DNA of 64,000 nt, taken from assembly GCA_944386555.1 (NCBI GenBank), contig CALXBN010000025.1, positions 41,438 to 105,437 of the forward strand, in the 5' to 3' direction. Below are positions 42,340 to 49,819 of this stretch, in pieces; the first letter of the stretch is position 1, and the number at the start of each line of letters is the position of its first letter. The notes beneath the pieces were generated by a model that was not told the origin of the DNA, did not search any database, and saw only the letters and a list, made by a program, of their open reading frames with translations. A program made the position numbers and the translations under genes. This DNA comes from an uncultured Ruthenibacterium sp. (lineage in GTDB: Bacteria; Bacillota; Clostridia; Oscillospirales; Ruminococcaceae).

Positions 42340-42369
42340 ATTATACCGCGCGGGTGAGGAATGGGTCAA
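42340..42369 (-). promoter_or_regulatory. Promoter of malQ-glgP
   Basis: Minus-strand TTGACC (42369-42364) and TATAAT (42345-42340), spacer 18; leader of about 112 bases to the malQ ATG. No LacI-type operator like that of the maltose locus is visible. Confidence 0.75.
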
Positions 42370-42582
42370 TCGTCTCCGGCCGGATTTGGCGAAAGCCCCA
42401 GCCCGCAGACACAAAAACTGTGCAATTTCACCAAAATCCCCGGCATAACCATAATTGCCCCGAAAGATAAAAATGGGAAAATCGTTCAGAAACAGACAAA
42501 ATCCTGCGTCCGGCGGTTCTATACTGGAAGGGAAAACAGGCTCGGGCGTGCGGCGCCCGGGCCGGGAAAGGCGGGAAAGGGC

Positions 42583-44940
42583 ATGGCGATCGATCTGCAC
42601 GAATGGGGGGCAAAGGGCGCGGCCCGGCCTGCGGGGCGACGCTGGGGCGGCGCTCGGAGGCTGAGGCAAGCGGACAAGCTGCAGGCGGCAGCCCGGCAAG
42701 CGCTGACGCCCGCCCGCCTGGCGCTGCCGGCGGCAGGGGCAGCTGCATACCTGGCGGCTGGTGCACCGGTGCTGGGCGGGCTGTATCCGCTGGGGTTGTG
42801 CCTGGCGGTGTCGCTGCCGGGCGCGGCGGGCCTGTGGGCTGCCGCGGGCGCGGCTCTGGGCTGCCGGGCGGCGGGCGTGGCGCAGGCGCCGGCTTACTGG
42901 GTGGCACTGGGTGCGGCGGCGCTGGTGCGGCTGCTGGCGGCGGCCCGGCGCTGGCCGCAGCCTATGGTGGCCAGCGCCGGTGCGGCGGCGGTGTGCCTGT
43001 GTGCGGTGCGCAGTGCCCTGGCTCTGGCCGGTGGTATGGGTGTGGAAGGGGTATTCTCCGCCGCTGCCGAGGGCCTGCTGGTGCTGGGCGTGAGCTACCT
43101 GCTGGCGGGTTGGTTCGCCGCAGGGGCTGCAGGGTTTGCCAGGGCCGATACCGCCCAGCGCGCAGGTGCGGTGCTGACGGGTATGCTGGCCCTGGCCGTG
43201 GCGGCCCGCTGGCAGATGTGGGGCTTTTTGCCGGCGCGCGCGGCGGCGGCGGCCCTGGTGCTGGCGGCGGCCTGGCGGCGGGGGACGGCCGGAGGCTGCA
43301 CGGCCGGGGCGGCGGCTTTGGCGGCTTTGTGTGCAGCCCGGCCGGACAGCGCATGGGCCGGAGCCGGGCTGATGGCCGGTGCCCTGGCGGCGGGACTGTT
43401 TTTCGGCGAAGGGCGTGCGGTGACGGCTGCGGTGTTCTGCGGGGCGGGGGCCCTGGGGGCGCTGTGTGCCCCTCAGGCCGGTGCGGGCCTTTTGCTGATG
43501 ACGGAACTGGCAGCCGGCAGTGCAGCCTTTTGCCTGATCCCGGAAAAATGGCTGGAGCGCGTACCCCCGGCGGAAAGCGCCGATGCGGGCAGAGGGGAAG
43601 GCATCGACGGTGTGCTGGTACCCAGGCTGGAGGCACTGGGCGGCGCGCTGCAGTTTGTGGGGGATACCGTACAGGCTGTAGGGGCGGCCGGCCCGCGCCC
43701 GCCCCAGCAGCCGCTGGCCGATGCCGCGGCGCAGCAGTGCTGTCGGCTTTGCCGCCATTGCAATGCATGCTGGATAGAGCACAGCTTTGATACTTTTGAC
43801 GCCTTTGCCAAGTTGGATGCCCGGCTGCGCCGGGGAGAGTGGGTGCAGGCCGAGACATTGCCGGATGCGCTTAAGCGCCGATGTGTGCAGCCGGTTACCC
43901 TGGCGGGGACGGTGAACGCCCTGGCTGCTGCGCGCCTGCAGGCCAGGGATGCCTGGCAGCGTGAACGCCACGCCCGGGCGGCGGTGTGTGCCCAGTACAG
44001 CGCCCTGGCCGACGCGCTGGCCGGGTTGGCTGAAGGTGCGGCGGGCACCCTGCGCGCTGACCCGCTGTGTGCCCGCCGCATCCGTCAGATGCTGCGGGAA
44101 GCGGGCTTTGCCCCGCTGGACGCTGCCGCCGTCACCGACGGGAGGGGCCGCCTTACCGTTTGGGCCACGCTGCCGCCGGTGGATTTCACGCCGCAGGAAC
44201 TGGATGCCCTGACGCAGGAGGCGTCGGCGGTGTGCCGGTGCCGGTTCGGCCGGTGCCAGGTGCGCCCTGGTGAGACGGTATGCCTTACCTGGCGGCAGGC
44301 ACCCAGGTACACCGCCCGGTTCGGCGTGTGCAGCCTGCCCGCCGCAGGGCAGGTGAGCGCCGACGCCGTGCGCACCCACACCGGCGAGTGGCTGTGCACG
44401 GTGCTGTGTGACGGCATGGGCACCGGCAAAGCCGCCGCCGTGGACGGGGCTTTGGCGGCGCGTCTCTCCGTGCGGCTGCTGGCCGCGGGGTTTGCGCCGG
44501 CCCAAACGGCCCGCCTGGTGAACGCCGCCCTGGGCCTGAAAGGCGGCGAGGAGGCCGCCACTACCCTGGACTTGCTGCGGGTGGATCCCTGCACCGGAAA
44601 CGCCGTGCTGTACAAGGCAGGCGCGGCCCCCAGCTTTGTACTGCGGGCAGGCGGGCGGGTGGAGACGTTTCTGGCCGACAGCGTACCTGTGGGCATCCTG
44701 GATGATGTGTCGGGCCGGGGCACATCCTTCACGCTGGCACCGGGAGACACCGCTGTGCTGATAAGCGACGGCGCCCTGGCGCCCGGGCTGGAGGGGCTGG
44801 CCGCTCTGCTGGCTGCCCATGGGCACAAGCCGCCTGATGCGCTGGCTGCCGCCGTGGCCCGGGCGGCCCGTCAGGCTGCACCACGCCCGGACGATGTCAC
44901 CGTGGCCGTGCTGCGCCTGTCAGAGGCAGCCGGCGCCTGA
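42583..44940 (+). CDS. spoIIE: Stage II sporulation protein E (PP2C serine phosphatase)
   Basis: The ATG at 42583 follows GGGAAAGG and gives 785 residues (Bacillus subtilis SpoIIE has 827). SpoIIE sits at the asymmetric septum and dephosphorylates SpoIIAA to release sigma-F in the forespore. The N-terminal third (about 45-330) is a run of about ten membrane helices, very rich in Ala and Gly. A middle cysteine motif CCRLCRHCNACW near 388 is typical of SpoIIE. The C-terminal PP2C domain (about 575-780) has VLCDGMGTGKAA, with the metal-binding Asp, and VLISDGA. A TATACT at 42520-42525 may be its -10 box; no clear -35 is 17 bases away, as expected for a Spo0A-dependent promoter. Confidence 0.92.
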   Translation: MAIDLHEWGAKGAARPAGRRWGGARRLRQADKLQAAARQALTPARLALPAAGAAAYLAAGAPVLGGLYPLGLCLAVSLPGAAGLWAAAGAALGCRAAGVAQAPAYWVALGAAALVRLLAAARRWPQPMVASAGAAAVCLCAVRSALALAGGMGVEGVFSAAAEGLLVLGVSYLLAGWFAAGAAGFARADTAQRAGAVLTGMLALAVAARWQMWGFLPARAAAAALVLAAAWRRGTAGGCTAGAAALAALCAARPDSAWAGAGLMAGALAAGLFFGEGRAVTAAVFCGAGALGALCAPQAGAGLLLMTELAAGSAAFCLIPEKWLERVPPAESADAGRGEGIDGVLVPRLEALGGALQFVGDTVQAVGAAGPRPPQQPLADAAAQQCCRLCRHCNACWIEHSFDTFDAFAKLDARLRRGEWVQAETLPDALKRRCVQPVTLAGTVNALAAARLQARDAWQRERHARAAVCAQYSALADALAGLAEGAAGTLRADPLCARRIRQMLREAGFAPLDAAAVTDGRGRLTVWATLPPVDFTPQELDALTQEASAVCRCRFGRCQVRPGETVCLTWRQAPRYTARFGVCSLPAAGQVSADAVRTHTGEWLCTVLCDGMGTGKAAAVDGALAARLSVRLLAAGFAPAQTARLVNAALGLKGGEEAATTLDLLRVDPCTGNAVLYKAGAAPSFVLRAGGRVETFLADSVPVGILDDVSGRGTSFTLAPGDTAVLISDGALAPGLEGLAALLAAHGHKPPDALAAAVARAARQAAPRPDDVTVAVLRLSEAAGA

Positions 44941-44953
44941 TCGGGACGGATAA

Positions 44954-45002
44954 AACACGCCGCCCTGCCTTTCCGAAAATGGAAGGGCGGGGCGGCGTGT
45001 TT
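44954..45002 (+). terminator. Terminator of spoIIE
   Basis: A long stem ACACGCCGCCC-TGCCTTTCC pairing with GGAAGGGC-GGGCGGCGTGT followed by TTT. Confidence 0.8.
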
Positions 45003-45041
45003 GCTGCAGGCCAGGAAAAGGTGGCGAAGGCTGCCGCCGTG

Positions 45042-45291
45042 TGCTATAATGCATGCAACCCCTTGGAGAGGCGTTGCCGTTTGACGGGCCGGGAGCAATA
45101 TTCGGGGCGACGCTTTCCTTTTATTTGGCTTTGCAAAACGGAGCGCCGTCCAGAAAGGCGCCAAAGAGGTTGCGCGCATTTTCAGCGGCCGATCCATGGG
45201 AAGCGGGCCCCGCTTCCCGCCGTAAGACCGCCAAAGCCGCCGCTTTTTTGCACAGGGAAAGCCGTGTGCTGAGGAAAGGAAGGTGCGATCC
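45042..45291 (+). promoter_or_regulatory. Extended -10 promoter and structured leader of the esterase-like gene
   Basis: TGCTATAAT (45042-45050) is an extended -10 box without a strong -35. The transcript would have a leader of about 235 bases. In it, CAAAGAGGTTGCGCGCATTT (45162-45181) partly resembles the P2 segment of lysine riboswitches. A stem AGCGGC (45184-45189)/GCCGCT (45239-45244), enclosing GGGAAGCGGG/CCCGCTTCCC, is followed by five T (45245-45249), like a terminator. Other L-box elements were not found. Confidence 0.4.
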
Positions 45292-46020
45292 ATGGCAATG
45301 GAATGGTTTGACGCAGGCCCCCGCCGCTGCTGGGCGCGGATTCTGGGGCAGGTGCCCGCCGGCGGAGCGCCCCTGGTGGTGGTGCTGGCGGGCGGCGAAC
45401 AGCCGGAGCTGGAGGCGCTGTGTGCCCGGCTGGAGGCGGCCGCAGACGGCGGACGCTGTACGGGCGCGGTGCTGGCGGGCCCGCTGCAGGTGGATTGGGA
45501 TGCCGATTTCACCCCCTGGCCCGCCGAGGACGGACGGGGCCGCGTCTTCGCCGGCCGGGCCGACGCTCTGCTGGCCTGGGTGCGGCAGGTACTGGTACCG
45601 GCAGCCGCAGCTCGGTTTCCTCTGTCGGGGCAGATATATCCGGTGGGATACTCCCTGGGCGGGCTGGCGGCATTGTATTTCGCCTGCCAGGGGGGCTTTG
45701 CCGGGGCGGGCAGCTGCTCGGGTTCGCTGTGGTATCCGGGTTTCACGGCTTATTTGGCCGCCCATCTGCCGGCGGGGCCGGTGTACCTCAGCCTGGGCGG
45801 CAAAGAGCGAAACACCCGCCATCCCCTGATGGCCGCCGTAGAGGATGCCACTGCCGAGGCCCGGCGGCTGCTGGCATGCCGGGGGCCCGTTGCTTTTGTG
45901 CACGAACGCGGCGGCCACTTCACCGATGTGCCCGGCCGTCTGGCGCGGGCCGTGTGCTGGCTGCTGGCCCCGGCAGGCCCTGGCATCACACACGCCGGTC
46001 CACAGGGCTGGAGAGAATGA
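45292..46020 (+). CDS. Alpha/beta hydrolase, esterase-like
   Basis: The ATG at 45292 lies eight bases after GAAAGGAAGG and gives 242 residues. The nucleophile elbow GYSLGG is at about residue 119-124, a late GGHFTDVPGRL offers the catalytic His, and VYLSLGGKERNTRHPL carries a possible acid strand, so it fits the esterase D/enterochelin esterase-like branch. No signal peptide. Substrate unknown. Its last 35 bases overlap the convergent Lrp gene. Confidence 0.75.
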   Translation: MAMEWFDAGPRRCWARILGQVPAGGAPLVVVLAGGEQPELEALCARLEAAADGGRCTGAVLAGPLQVDWDADFTPWPAEDGRGRVFAGRADALLAWVRQVLVPAAAARFPLSGQIYPVGYSLGGLAALYFACQGGFAGAGSCSGSLWYPGFTAYLAAHLPAGPVYLSLGGKERNTRHPLMAAVEDATAEARRLLACRGPVAFVHERGGHFTDVPGRLARAVCWLLAPAGPGITHAGPQGWRE

Positions 46021-46408
46021 TCTGGCTGGAGGTTTGCCCCCATTTCTGAAAACGGTTGATGATATGCTCCAGTTCGCCCACGCCCTCGCACACCACACGT
46101 ACGATAAAGCTGTGGCTGCCGGTGACATGAAAGCACTGCAGCACGGCCGGGCTGTTCTGCGCCAGGGACAGAAAACTCTCCTGCTGGCCCGGTGTGACTG
46201 ATACGCTGATCAGGGCGTCGATGGTAGCGGCGCTTTTTTTGCGTGCCACCCGCACGGTGTATCCTTCAATCACGCCCTCCCGCTCCATGCGGCGGATGCG
46301 CTCGCCCACTGCCGGCCCCGTCAGCGATACCTGCCGTGCAATGTCTTTGGCCGTCATACGGGCGTTGGTGCGCAGCAGCGCCAGGATACGGTCGTCCAAC
46401 TCGTCCAT
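45986..46408 (-). CDS. Lrp/AsnC family transcriptional regulator
   Basis: The ATG at 46408 follows GGAAAGAC and gives 140 residues. The N-terminal helix-turn-helix (DDRILALLRTNARMTAKDIARQVSLTGPAVGERIRRMEREGVI) and the C-terminal ligand-binding domain (about 65-135, with VLQCFHVTGSHSFIVRV) are both clear. Lrp proteins form octamers that bend DNA and respond to amino acids. It overlaps the convergent esterase-like gene by 35 bases. Its promoter region is unusually AT-rich. Confidence 0.92.
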   Translation of the reverse strand: MDELDDRILALLRTNARMTAKDIARQVSLTGPAVGERIRRMEREGVIEGYTVRVARKKSAATIDALISVSVTPGQQESFLSLAQNSPAVLQCFHVTGSHSFIVRVVCEGVGELEHIINRFQKWGQTSSQIILSSPVDRRV

Positions 46409-46508
46409 TTCGTCTTTCCTCCGAATACAAAGTTTTACTTTAATTAAGCGGTTTGCGCCGGCTGTTTTGCTTTCGTAAAAAAAACAGATAAAAATGAAGG
46501 TTTTCTTT

Positions 46509-46537
46509 ATTATATTAAGTTTGACTCAAAAAGTAAA
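46509..46537 (-). promoter_or_regulatory. Promoter of the Lrp gene
   Basis: Minus-strand TTTACT (46537-46532) and TATAAT (46514-46509), spacer 17, in an AT-rich stretch (46420-46640) that could hold Lrp binding sites. Confidence 0.65.
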
Positions 46538-46570
46538 CAGCTTTCACAAGACAACAGCCCTTTGTTGCTT

Positions 46571-46598
46571 TTGACAAATTAGGCAAAACGGCTATAAT
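46571..46598 (+). promoter_or_regulatory. Perfect consensus sigma-A promoter of a candidate small RNA
   Basis: TTGACA at 46571-46576 and TATAAT at 46593-46598 with a 16-base spacer. No coding frame follows before the terminator at 46655-46687. Confidence 0.8.
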
Positions 46599-46604
46599 AG
46601 AAGC

Positions 46605-46687
46605 TGTTAAAAAGATACAATTTCCAATTCAAATACTTTCCCACCCCTCTATGCAAAAAGAGCTGCCAATGGCAGCTCTTTTTGCTT
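46605..46687 (+). ncRNA. Candidate small regulatory RNA of about 82 nt
   Basis: From the expected start near 46605 the transcript runs through an unstructured AT-rich part, a C-rich segment CCCACCCCTC at 46640-46649, and a perfect hairpin AAAAAGAGCTGCC/GGCAGCTCTTTTT ending in T residues. There is no ORF with a ribosome binding site. C-rich single-stranded seeds of this kind pair with Shine-Dalgarno sequences in several Firmicute small RNAs (established for other RNAs; inference here). It is divergent from the Lrp gene and converges on the MFS gene. Confidence 0.55.
46655..46685. terminator. Bidirectional terminator (candidate small RNA and MFS gene)
   Basis: AAAAAGAGCTGCC, a three-base loop and GGCAGCTCTTTTT. 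On the minus strand it follows the MFS stop codon at 46714 by about 30 bases. Confidence 0.92.
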
Positions 46688-46713
46688 TTGGCATTTTTAC
46701 CGGCCGGGCAGGG

Positions 46714-48015
46714 TCAGTCGTCTACATCCAGTGCCTCCAGCCCTCTTTTGGCCTGAGGTTTCGAGTCACCATGTTTGACAAACAGCATGGTGACAAAACT
46801 GCCCCATACAAACAGTGTGGCGTAAGGGAACAGTGTCCAGTAGCCCACGTGGCCCATCAGGAAGCCGGAAAAGATCGGCGTGGCGATCTGGGCCGCCATA
46901 CTAACAGTATAATAATACCCTGTGTATTGCCCGGTGTCTCCGGCGCTGGCCAGCTCCACTACCATGGGGTAGCTGTTCACGTTGATGAACGCCCAGCCCA
47001 TGCCGGCCATAATGAAAAAAATGTAAATAACAGCCGTTACACTGCGGAAAAAGCCTGCGGCCAGGAAAGCCGACCCCAGCAGCGCCACGCCGATGAGGAT
47101 GGTCTTTTTGCGGCCGATGCGGCTGGCGATGATGCCCACAGGGATGTAGGATACGATGGCTGCCGCGGTGCACACCATCAGGATCATGGAAAAGCTGCCG
47201 CCCAATACTTCGGTGGCATAGCGGGAAAAACCCGAAGTAACGGCGTTATAGCCGAAGAACCACAGCGCCACGCTGGCCAGAATAAACCACAAGCTGCGCC
47301 GATGGGCTTTGGACAGAGAGCCGCCGGCCGCTGCAGGGGCTGCCTGAGCCTCCTGCCCGCCCAGGGCGCGGTTGATCTGCTCGGTCTCGGCGGCCAGGGG
47401 CACTTCCCGGATCGTGGCCAGCAGCACTGCCACGCACACGGCCATTACGATGCCCAGTGTCAGGAACAGCGGCGCGTAATTGGGCCGGTAATCCTGTCCG
47501 GATACGGCGGCAGGCAGCATCAGCTGCATGGCCAGCAGCATCAGCATACCGCCCACGGCGCCCATCAGGTTGATAACGGCATTGCCCTGGCTGCGCAGGG
47601 GCTTGGGGGTAACGTCGGGCATCAGGGCCACTGCGGGGCTGCGGTAGGTGGCCATGGCTACCAGTACCAGCCCCAGCCCCACGAAAAACAGCGGCAGATT
47701 GCCCGCCGCCTGGGCGGCGGGCAGCAGCACCAGGCAGGCCAGGGCCACTGCAGTGCCCACAAGGATATAAGGCATCCGCCGGCCGATGCGCGTGCGGGTT
47801 TTGTCACTCAATCGGCCGAACACCGGCAGCAGTACCAGGGCCAGCACATTGTCCATGGCCATCACCACGCCGATCAGCGTGTCGTCGATGGAGAAAGTGT
47901 ATTTCAAGATCAGGGGGATGACATTGTCGTACATTTGCCAAAAGGCCGAGATGGACATAAAGGCCAGGCCCACCAGGAAGGTGCGCCTGTAGTTCAGTTT
48001 CAGCGGCGTTTGCAT
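46714..48015 (-). CDS. MFS transporter (SLC45/GPH sugar transporter-like)
   Basis: The ATG at 48015 follows AAAGGAGAATGCCCC and gives 433 residues with 12 membrane helices. The loop 2-3 motif GRLSDKTRTRIGRRMPYILVG is much like that of sucrose/maltose-type (SLC45 and GPH) carriers, and the first helix (FWQMYDNVIPLILKYTF) fits the same group. A long cytoplasmic loop with AAETEQINRALGGQEAQAAP divides the two halves. Possibly a sugar or glycoside symporter; not certain. Confidence 0.82.
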   Translation of the reverse strand: MQTPLKLNYRRTFLVGLAFMSISAFWQMYDNVIPLILKYTFSIDDTLIGVVMAMDNVLALVLLPVFGRLSDKTRTRIGRRMPYILVGTAVALACLVLLPAAQAAGNLPLFFVGLGLVLVAMATYRSPAVALMPDVTPKPLRSQGNAVINLMGAVGGMLMLLAMQLMLPAAVSGQDYRPNYAPLFLTLGIVMAVCVAVLLATIREVPLAAETEQINRALGGQEAQAAPAAAGGSLSKAHRRSLWFILASVALWFFGYNAVTSGFSRYATEVLGGSFSMILMVCTAAAIVSYIPVGIIASRIGRKKTILIGVALLGSAFLAAGFFRSVTAVIYIFFIMAGMGWAFINVNSYPMVVELASAGDTGQYTGYYYTVSMAAQIATPIFSGFLMGHVGYWTLFPYATLFVWGSFVTMLFVKHGDSKPQAKRGLEALDVDD

Positions 48016-48063
48016 GGGGCATTCTCCTTTCGCCGCGCCGGCCGCGGCAGTTTGATCATTTTC

Positions 48064-48092
48064 ATTGTACCATGAAGCGCGCCGGCGTTCCA
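48064..48092 (-). promoter_or_regulatory. Promoter of the MFS transporter gene
   Basis: Minus-strand TGGAAC and an extended -10 TGGTACAAT (TACAAT at 48069-48064), spacer 17. Confidence 0.55.
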
Positions 48093-48174
48093 GTCAGCGG
48101 CGGGTAAAATTTTCAGGGCGCGGCGCCCTGCGGTGCAGCTTGCGCAGGCGTTTGCGCAGCTTGTGCAAAAAGCC

Positions 48175-48204
48175 TTGTGCCGGTGCGCCGGGGTGTGCTA
48201 TGCT
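48175..48204 (+). promoter_or_regulatory. Promoter of the LytTR-DUF3021 pair with TTGYGC repeats
   Basis: TTGTGC at 48175-48180 and TATGCT at 48199-48204, spacer 18. Three further TTGCGC/TTGTGC copies start at 48140, 48152 and 48161; these may bind the LytTR protein itself. Confidence 0.5.
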
Positions 48205-48261
48205 GAAGCTGCCGGCAAAAGCAGACGGGCGGTGGCGCCCGGAGGAAAAGGAGGAATGTGG

Positions 48262-48699
48262 ATGGAGATCCGCATTGAAGAGGACGGCACACTGGCAGAA
48301 ACACAGGTGATCCTGCGGTGCGCGGCCCTGGGCCCCCAGGAGCTGGAGCTGCTGGCCGGCCTGCGGGTGTACCAGGCCAGACTGACGGGGGAAAAGGACG
48401 GCGAGACCCATATCCTGGCTGCCGGCCAGGTGCTGTACGCCGATACGGCCGACCGCAAAACTTTTCTGTACACAGCCAAAGGCGTATACGAGACGCCTCT
48501 GCGCCTGTACGAACTGGAGCAGAAGCTGGCCGGCCATGGCTTTCTGCGGGCGGGCAAAAACCTGGTGGTGAATTTCGACGCCATCCGCTCCCTGCGGCCG
48601 GACTTCGGCGGCCGTCTCATCGCTACCCTGTCCAATGGTGAGCGGGTAGGCATCAGCCGCCAGTATGTGGCGGCTTTCAAGCAAAAACTGGGCCTTTGA
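48262..48699 (+). CDS. LytTR-type DNA-binding transcriptional regulator
   Basis: The ATG at 48262 lies eight bases after AAAAGGAGGA; the ATG at 48256 would be too close. The 145-residue protein is a stand-alone LytTR regulator: after a 45-residue N-terminal part (MEIRIEEDGTLAETQVILRC) the domain runs from about 50 to 143, with ILAAGQVLYADTADRKTFLYT, LYELEQKLAGHGFLRAGKNLVVNFDAI and LSNGERVGISRQYVAAFKQKL, the conserved strands and helix that contact DNA. No receiver domain. It is followed by a DUF3021 gene, the usual partner of this group. Confidence 0.9.
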   Translation: MEIRIEEDGTLAETQVILRCAALGPQELELLAGLRVYQARLTGEKDGETHILAAGQVLYADTADRKTFLYTAKGVYETPLRLYELEQKLAGHGFLRAGKNLVVNFDAIRSLRPDFGGRLIATLSNGERVGISRQYVAAFKQKLGL

Positions 48700-48731
48700 A
48701 CGGGATAAAATCACAAAAGGAGGATACAACC

Positions 48732-49184
48732 ATGAAGAATATGCGGGAATTTGCGTGGCGTGCGGTGCAGAGTATCAGCGTGATGTTTGCAGGTTACGCC
48801 CTTGTGTGGATTGTCTGGATGGCCTGCGCGGGCCGCTGGGTGGCGGCCCGGCCGGTGGCCTCCATGCTGCTCACGGCATGCCTGTTCGGCGGTATGCAGC
48901 AGGTGTGCTTCGGCGGGGCGTTCTTCCGCCGGTGGAGCTACGGTGCCCGGTGGCTGCTGTACGCGGCCGTCACCATGCCCCTGATGGGGATACTGGCCTG
49001 GGCCTTTGAGTGGATCCCCGGCGGCAGCCTGCGGGCCTGGGCCGTCCTGTATGCTGCAGCCATGGGGGTGCTGGCAGCCGTCACCCTGGTTTTCGAGCTG
49101 TCCTTCCGCCGCCAGGGCCGCCGGTACGACGGCCTGCTGGGCCAGTACCGCGCCAGGCGGGCGGGCGAGGCGGAAAAGAAGTAA
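48732..49184 (+). CDS. DUF3021 family membrane protein
   Basis: The ATG at 48732 follows AAAGGAGGATACAACC and gives 150 residues with four membrane helices and a basic tail (RRQGRRYDGLLGQYRARRAG). It fits DUF3021, whose genes stand beside short LytTR regulators. In related pairs the membrane protein restrains or senses for the regulator (proposed for similar LytTR systems). Thirty-two bases separate the two genes. Confidence 0.85.
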   Translation: MKNMREFAWRAVQSISVMFAGYALVWIVWMACAGRWVAARPVASMLLTACLFGGMQQVCFGGAFFRRWSYGARWLLYAAVTMPLMGILAWAFEWIPGGSLRAWAVLYAAAMGVLAAVTLVFELSFRRQGRRYDGLLGQYRARRAGEAEKK

Positions 49185-49195
49185 GCCCCAACAGA

Positions 49196-49233
49196 AAAAG
49201 GCGCAGATACCCGGTGGGTACCTGCGCCTTTTT
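49196..49233. terminator. Bidirectional terminator
   Basis: AAAAAGGCGCAG...CTGCGCCTTTTT with an inner TACC/GGTA stem. It ends the LytTR operon and the convergent small gene at 49269. Confidence 0.92.
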
Positions 49234-49268
49234 AGCAGTGATGAAGCATGGTGGGAGAGAAGGGGCAC

Positions 49269-49490
49269 TCACATGGCGTCGATGCAGTTGGCGCTGGGAG
49301 CGGCATCCTCTTCGTCGTGGGACACGGCCCGGGCCTCTTCAGGCTCCTGGTCAAATTCCTCGCTGAACAGCAGGGATTCGTACTCATCCAGCTCCTTTTC
49401 CCTGCGGCGCAGGTACAGGAACATGGCGCCCAGCGCGCCGGCCACGGCGCTCAGGAACGCGACAATGGCGACCAGAGTGGATTTTTTCAC
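49269..49490 (-). CDS. Small single-span membrane protein
   Basis: The GTG at 49490 follows AAAGGAGGAAATCACC and gives 73 residues. One membrane helix (about 6-28: VAIVAFLSAVAGALGAMFLYL) is followed by a basic patch RRREKE and a strongly acidic tail (EEFDQEPEEARAVSHDEEDA). The family is not recognised. The clear ribosome binding site, the terminator behind it and the helix-plus-charge layout support a real gene. Confidence 0.7.
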   Translation of the reverse strand: MKKSTLVAIVAFLSAVAGALGAMFLYLRRREKELDEYESLLFSEEFDQEPEEARAVSHDEEDAAPSANCIDAM

Positions 49491-49819
49491 GGTGATTTCC
49501 TCCTTTTTTTCGGCGCATACAGGGACATGACGCCCCTTTGCGGCCCGGCCCGGCCCCGGGGCGGCGCATCCGGCGCACAGAACGCGCCAGGCGGCGGCAG
49601 CGGCGGCTATGGCTTTTATCGCGGTTTTGCTTGCGTGCATCGCGGCGCCTCCGTTTTTTGATGATAGTGCTATTATACCCGTTTTTGCCGCTGATTACAA
49701 GCATTTTCGCGGACGGCCTGCGGGAAGGAACAGGCGGCCCGGCTGCCGCGGAAAAACGGCAGGAAAAGGGATGTTCCTTGCGGCGTGCATACCTTTTGCA
49801 GGCCGGCGCCCATGGAGTT
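49491..49819. other. Intergenic stretch without a supported gene
   Basis: About 330 bases between two minus-strand genes. An ATTATA at 49672-49677 (TATAAT on the minus strand) may belong to the promoter of the small membrane protein. No ORF or RNA gene recognised. Confidence 0.4.

Noticed and set aside
42283..44826. An 847-codon open frame on the minus strand opposite spoIIE
   Set aside because: Composition (Gln, Arg, Gly, His) and lack of any motif show it is a shadow of the third-position GC bias of spoIIE.
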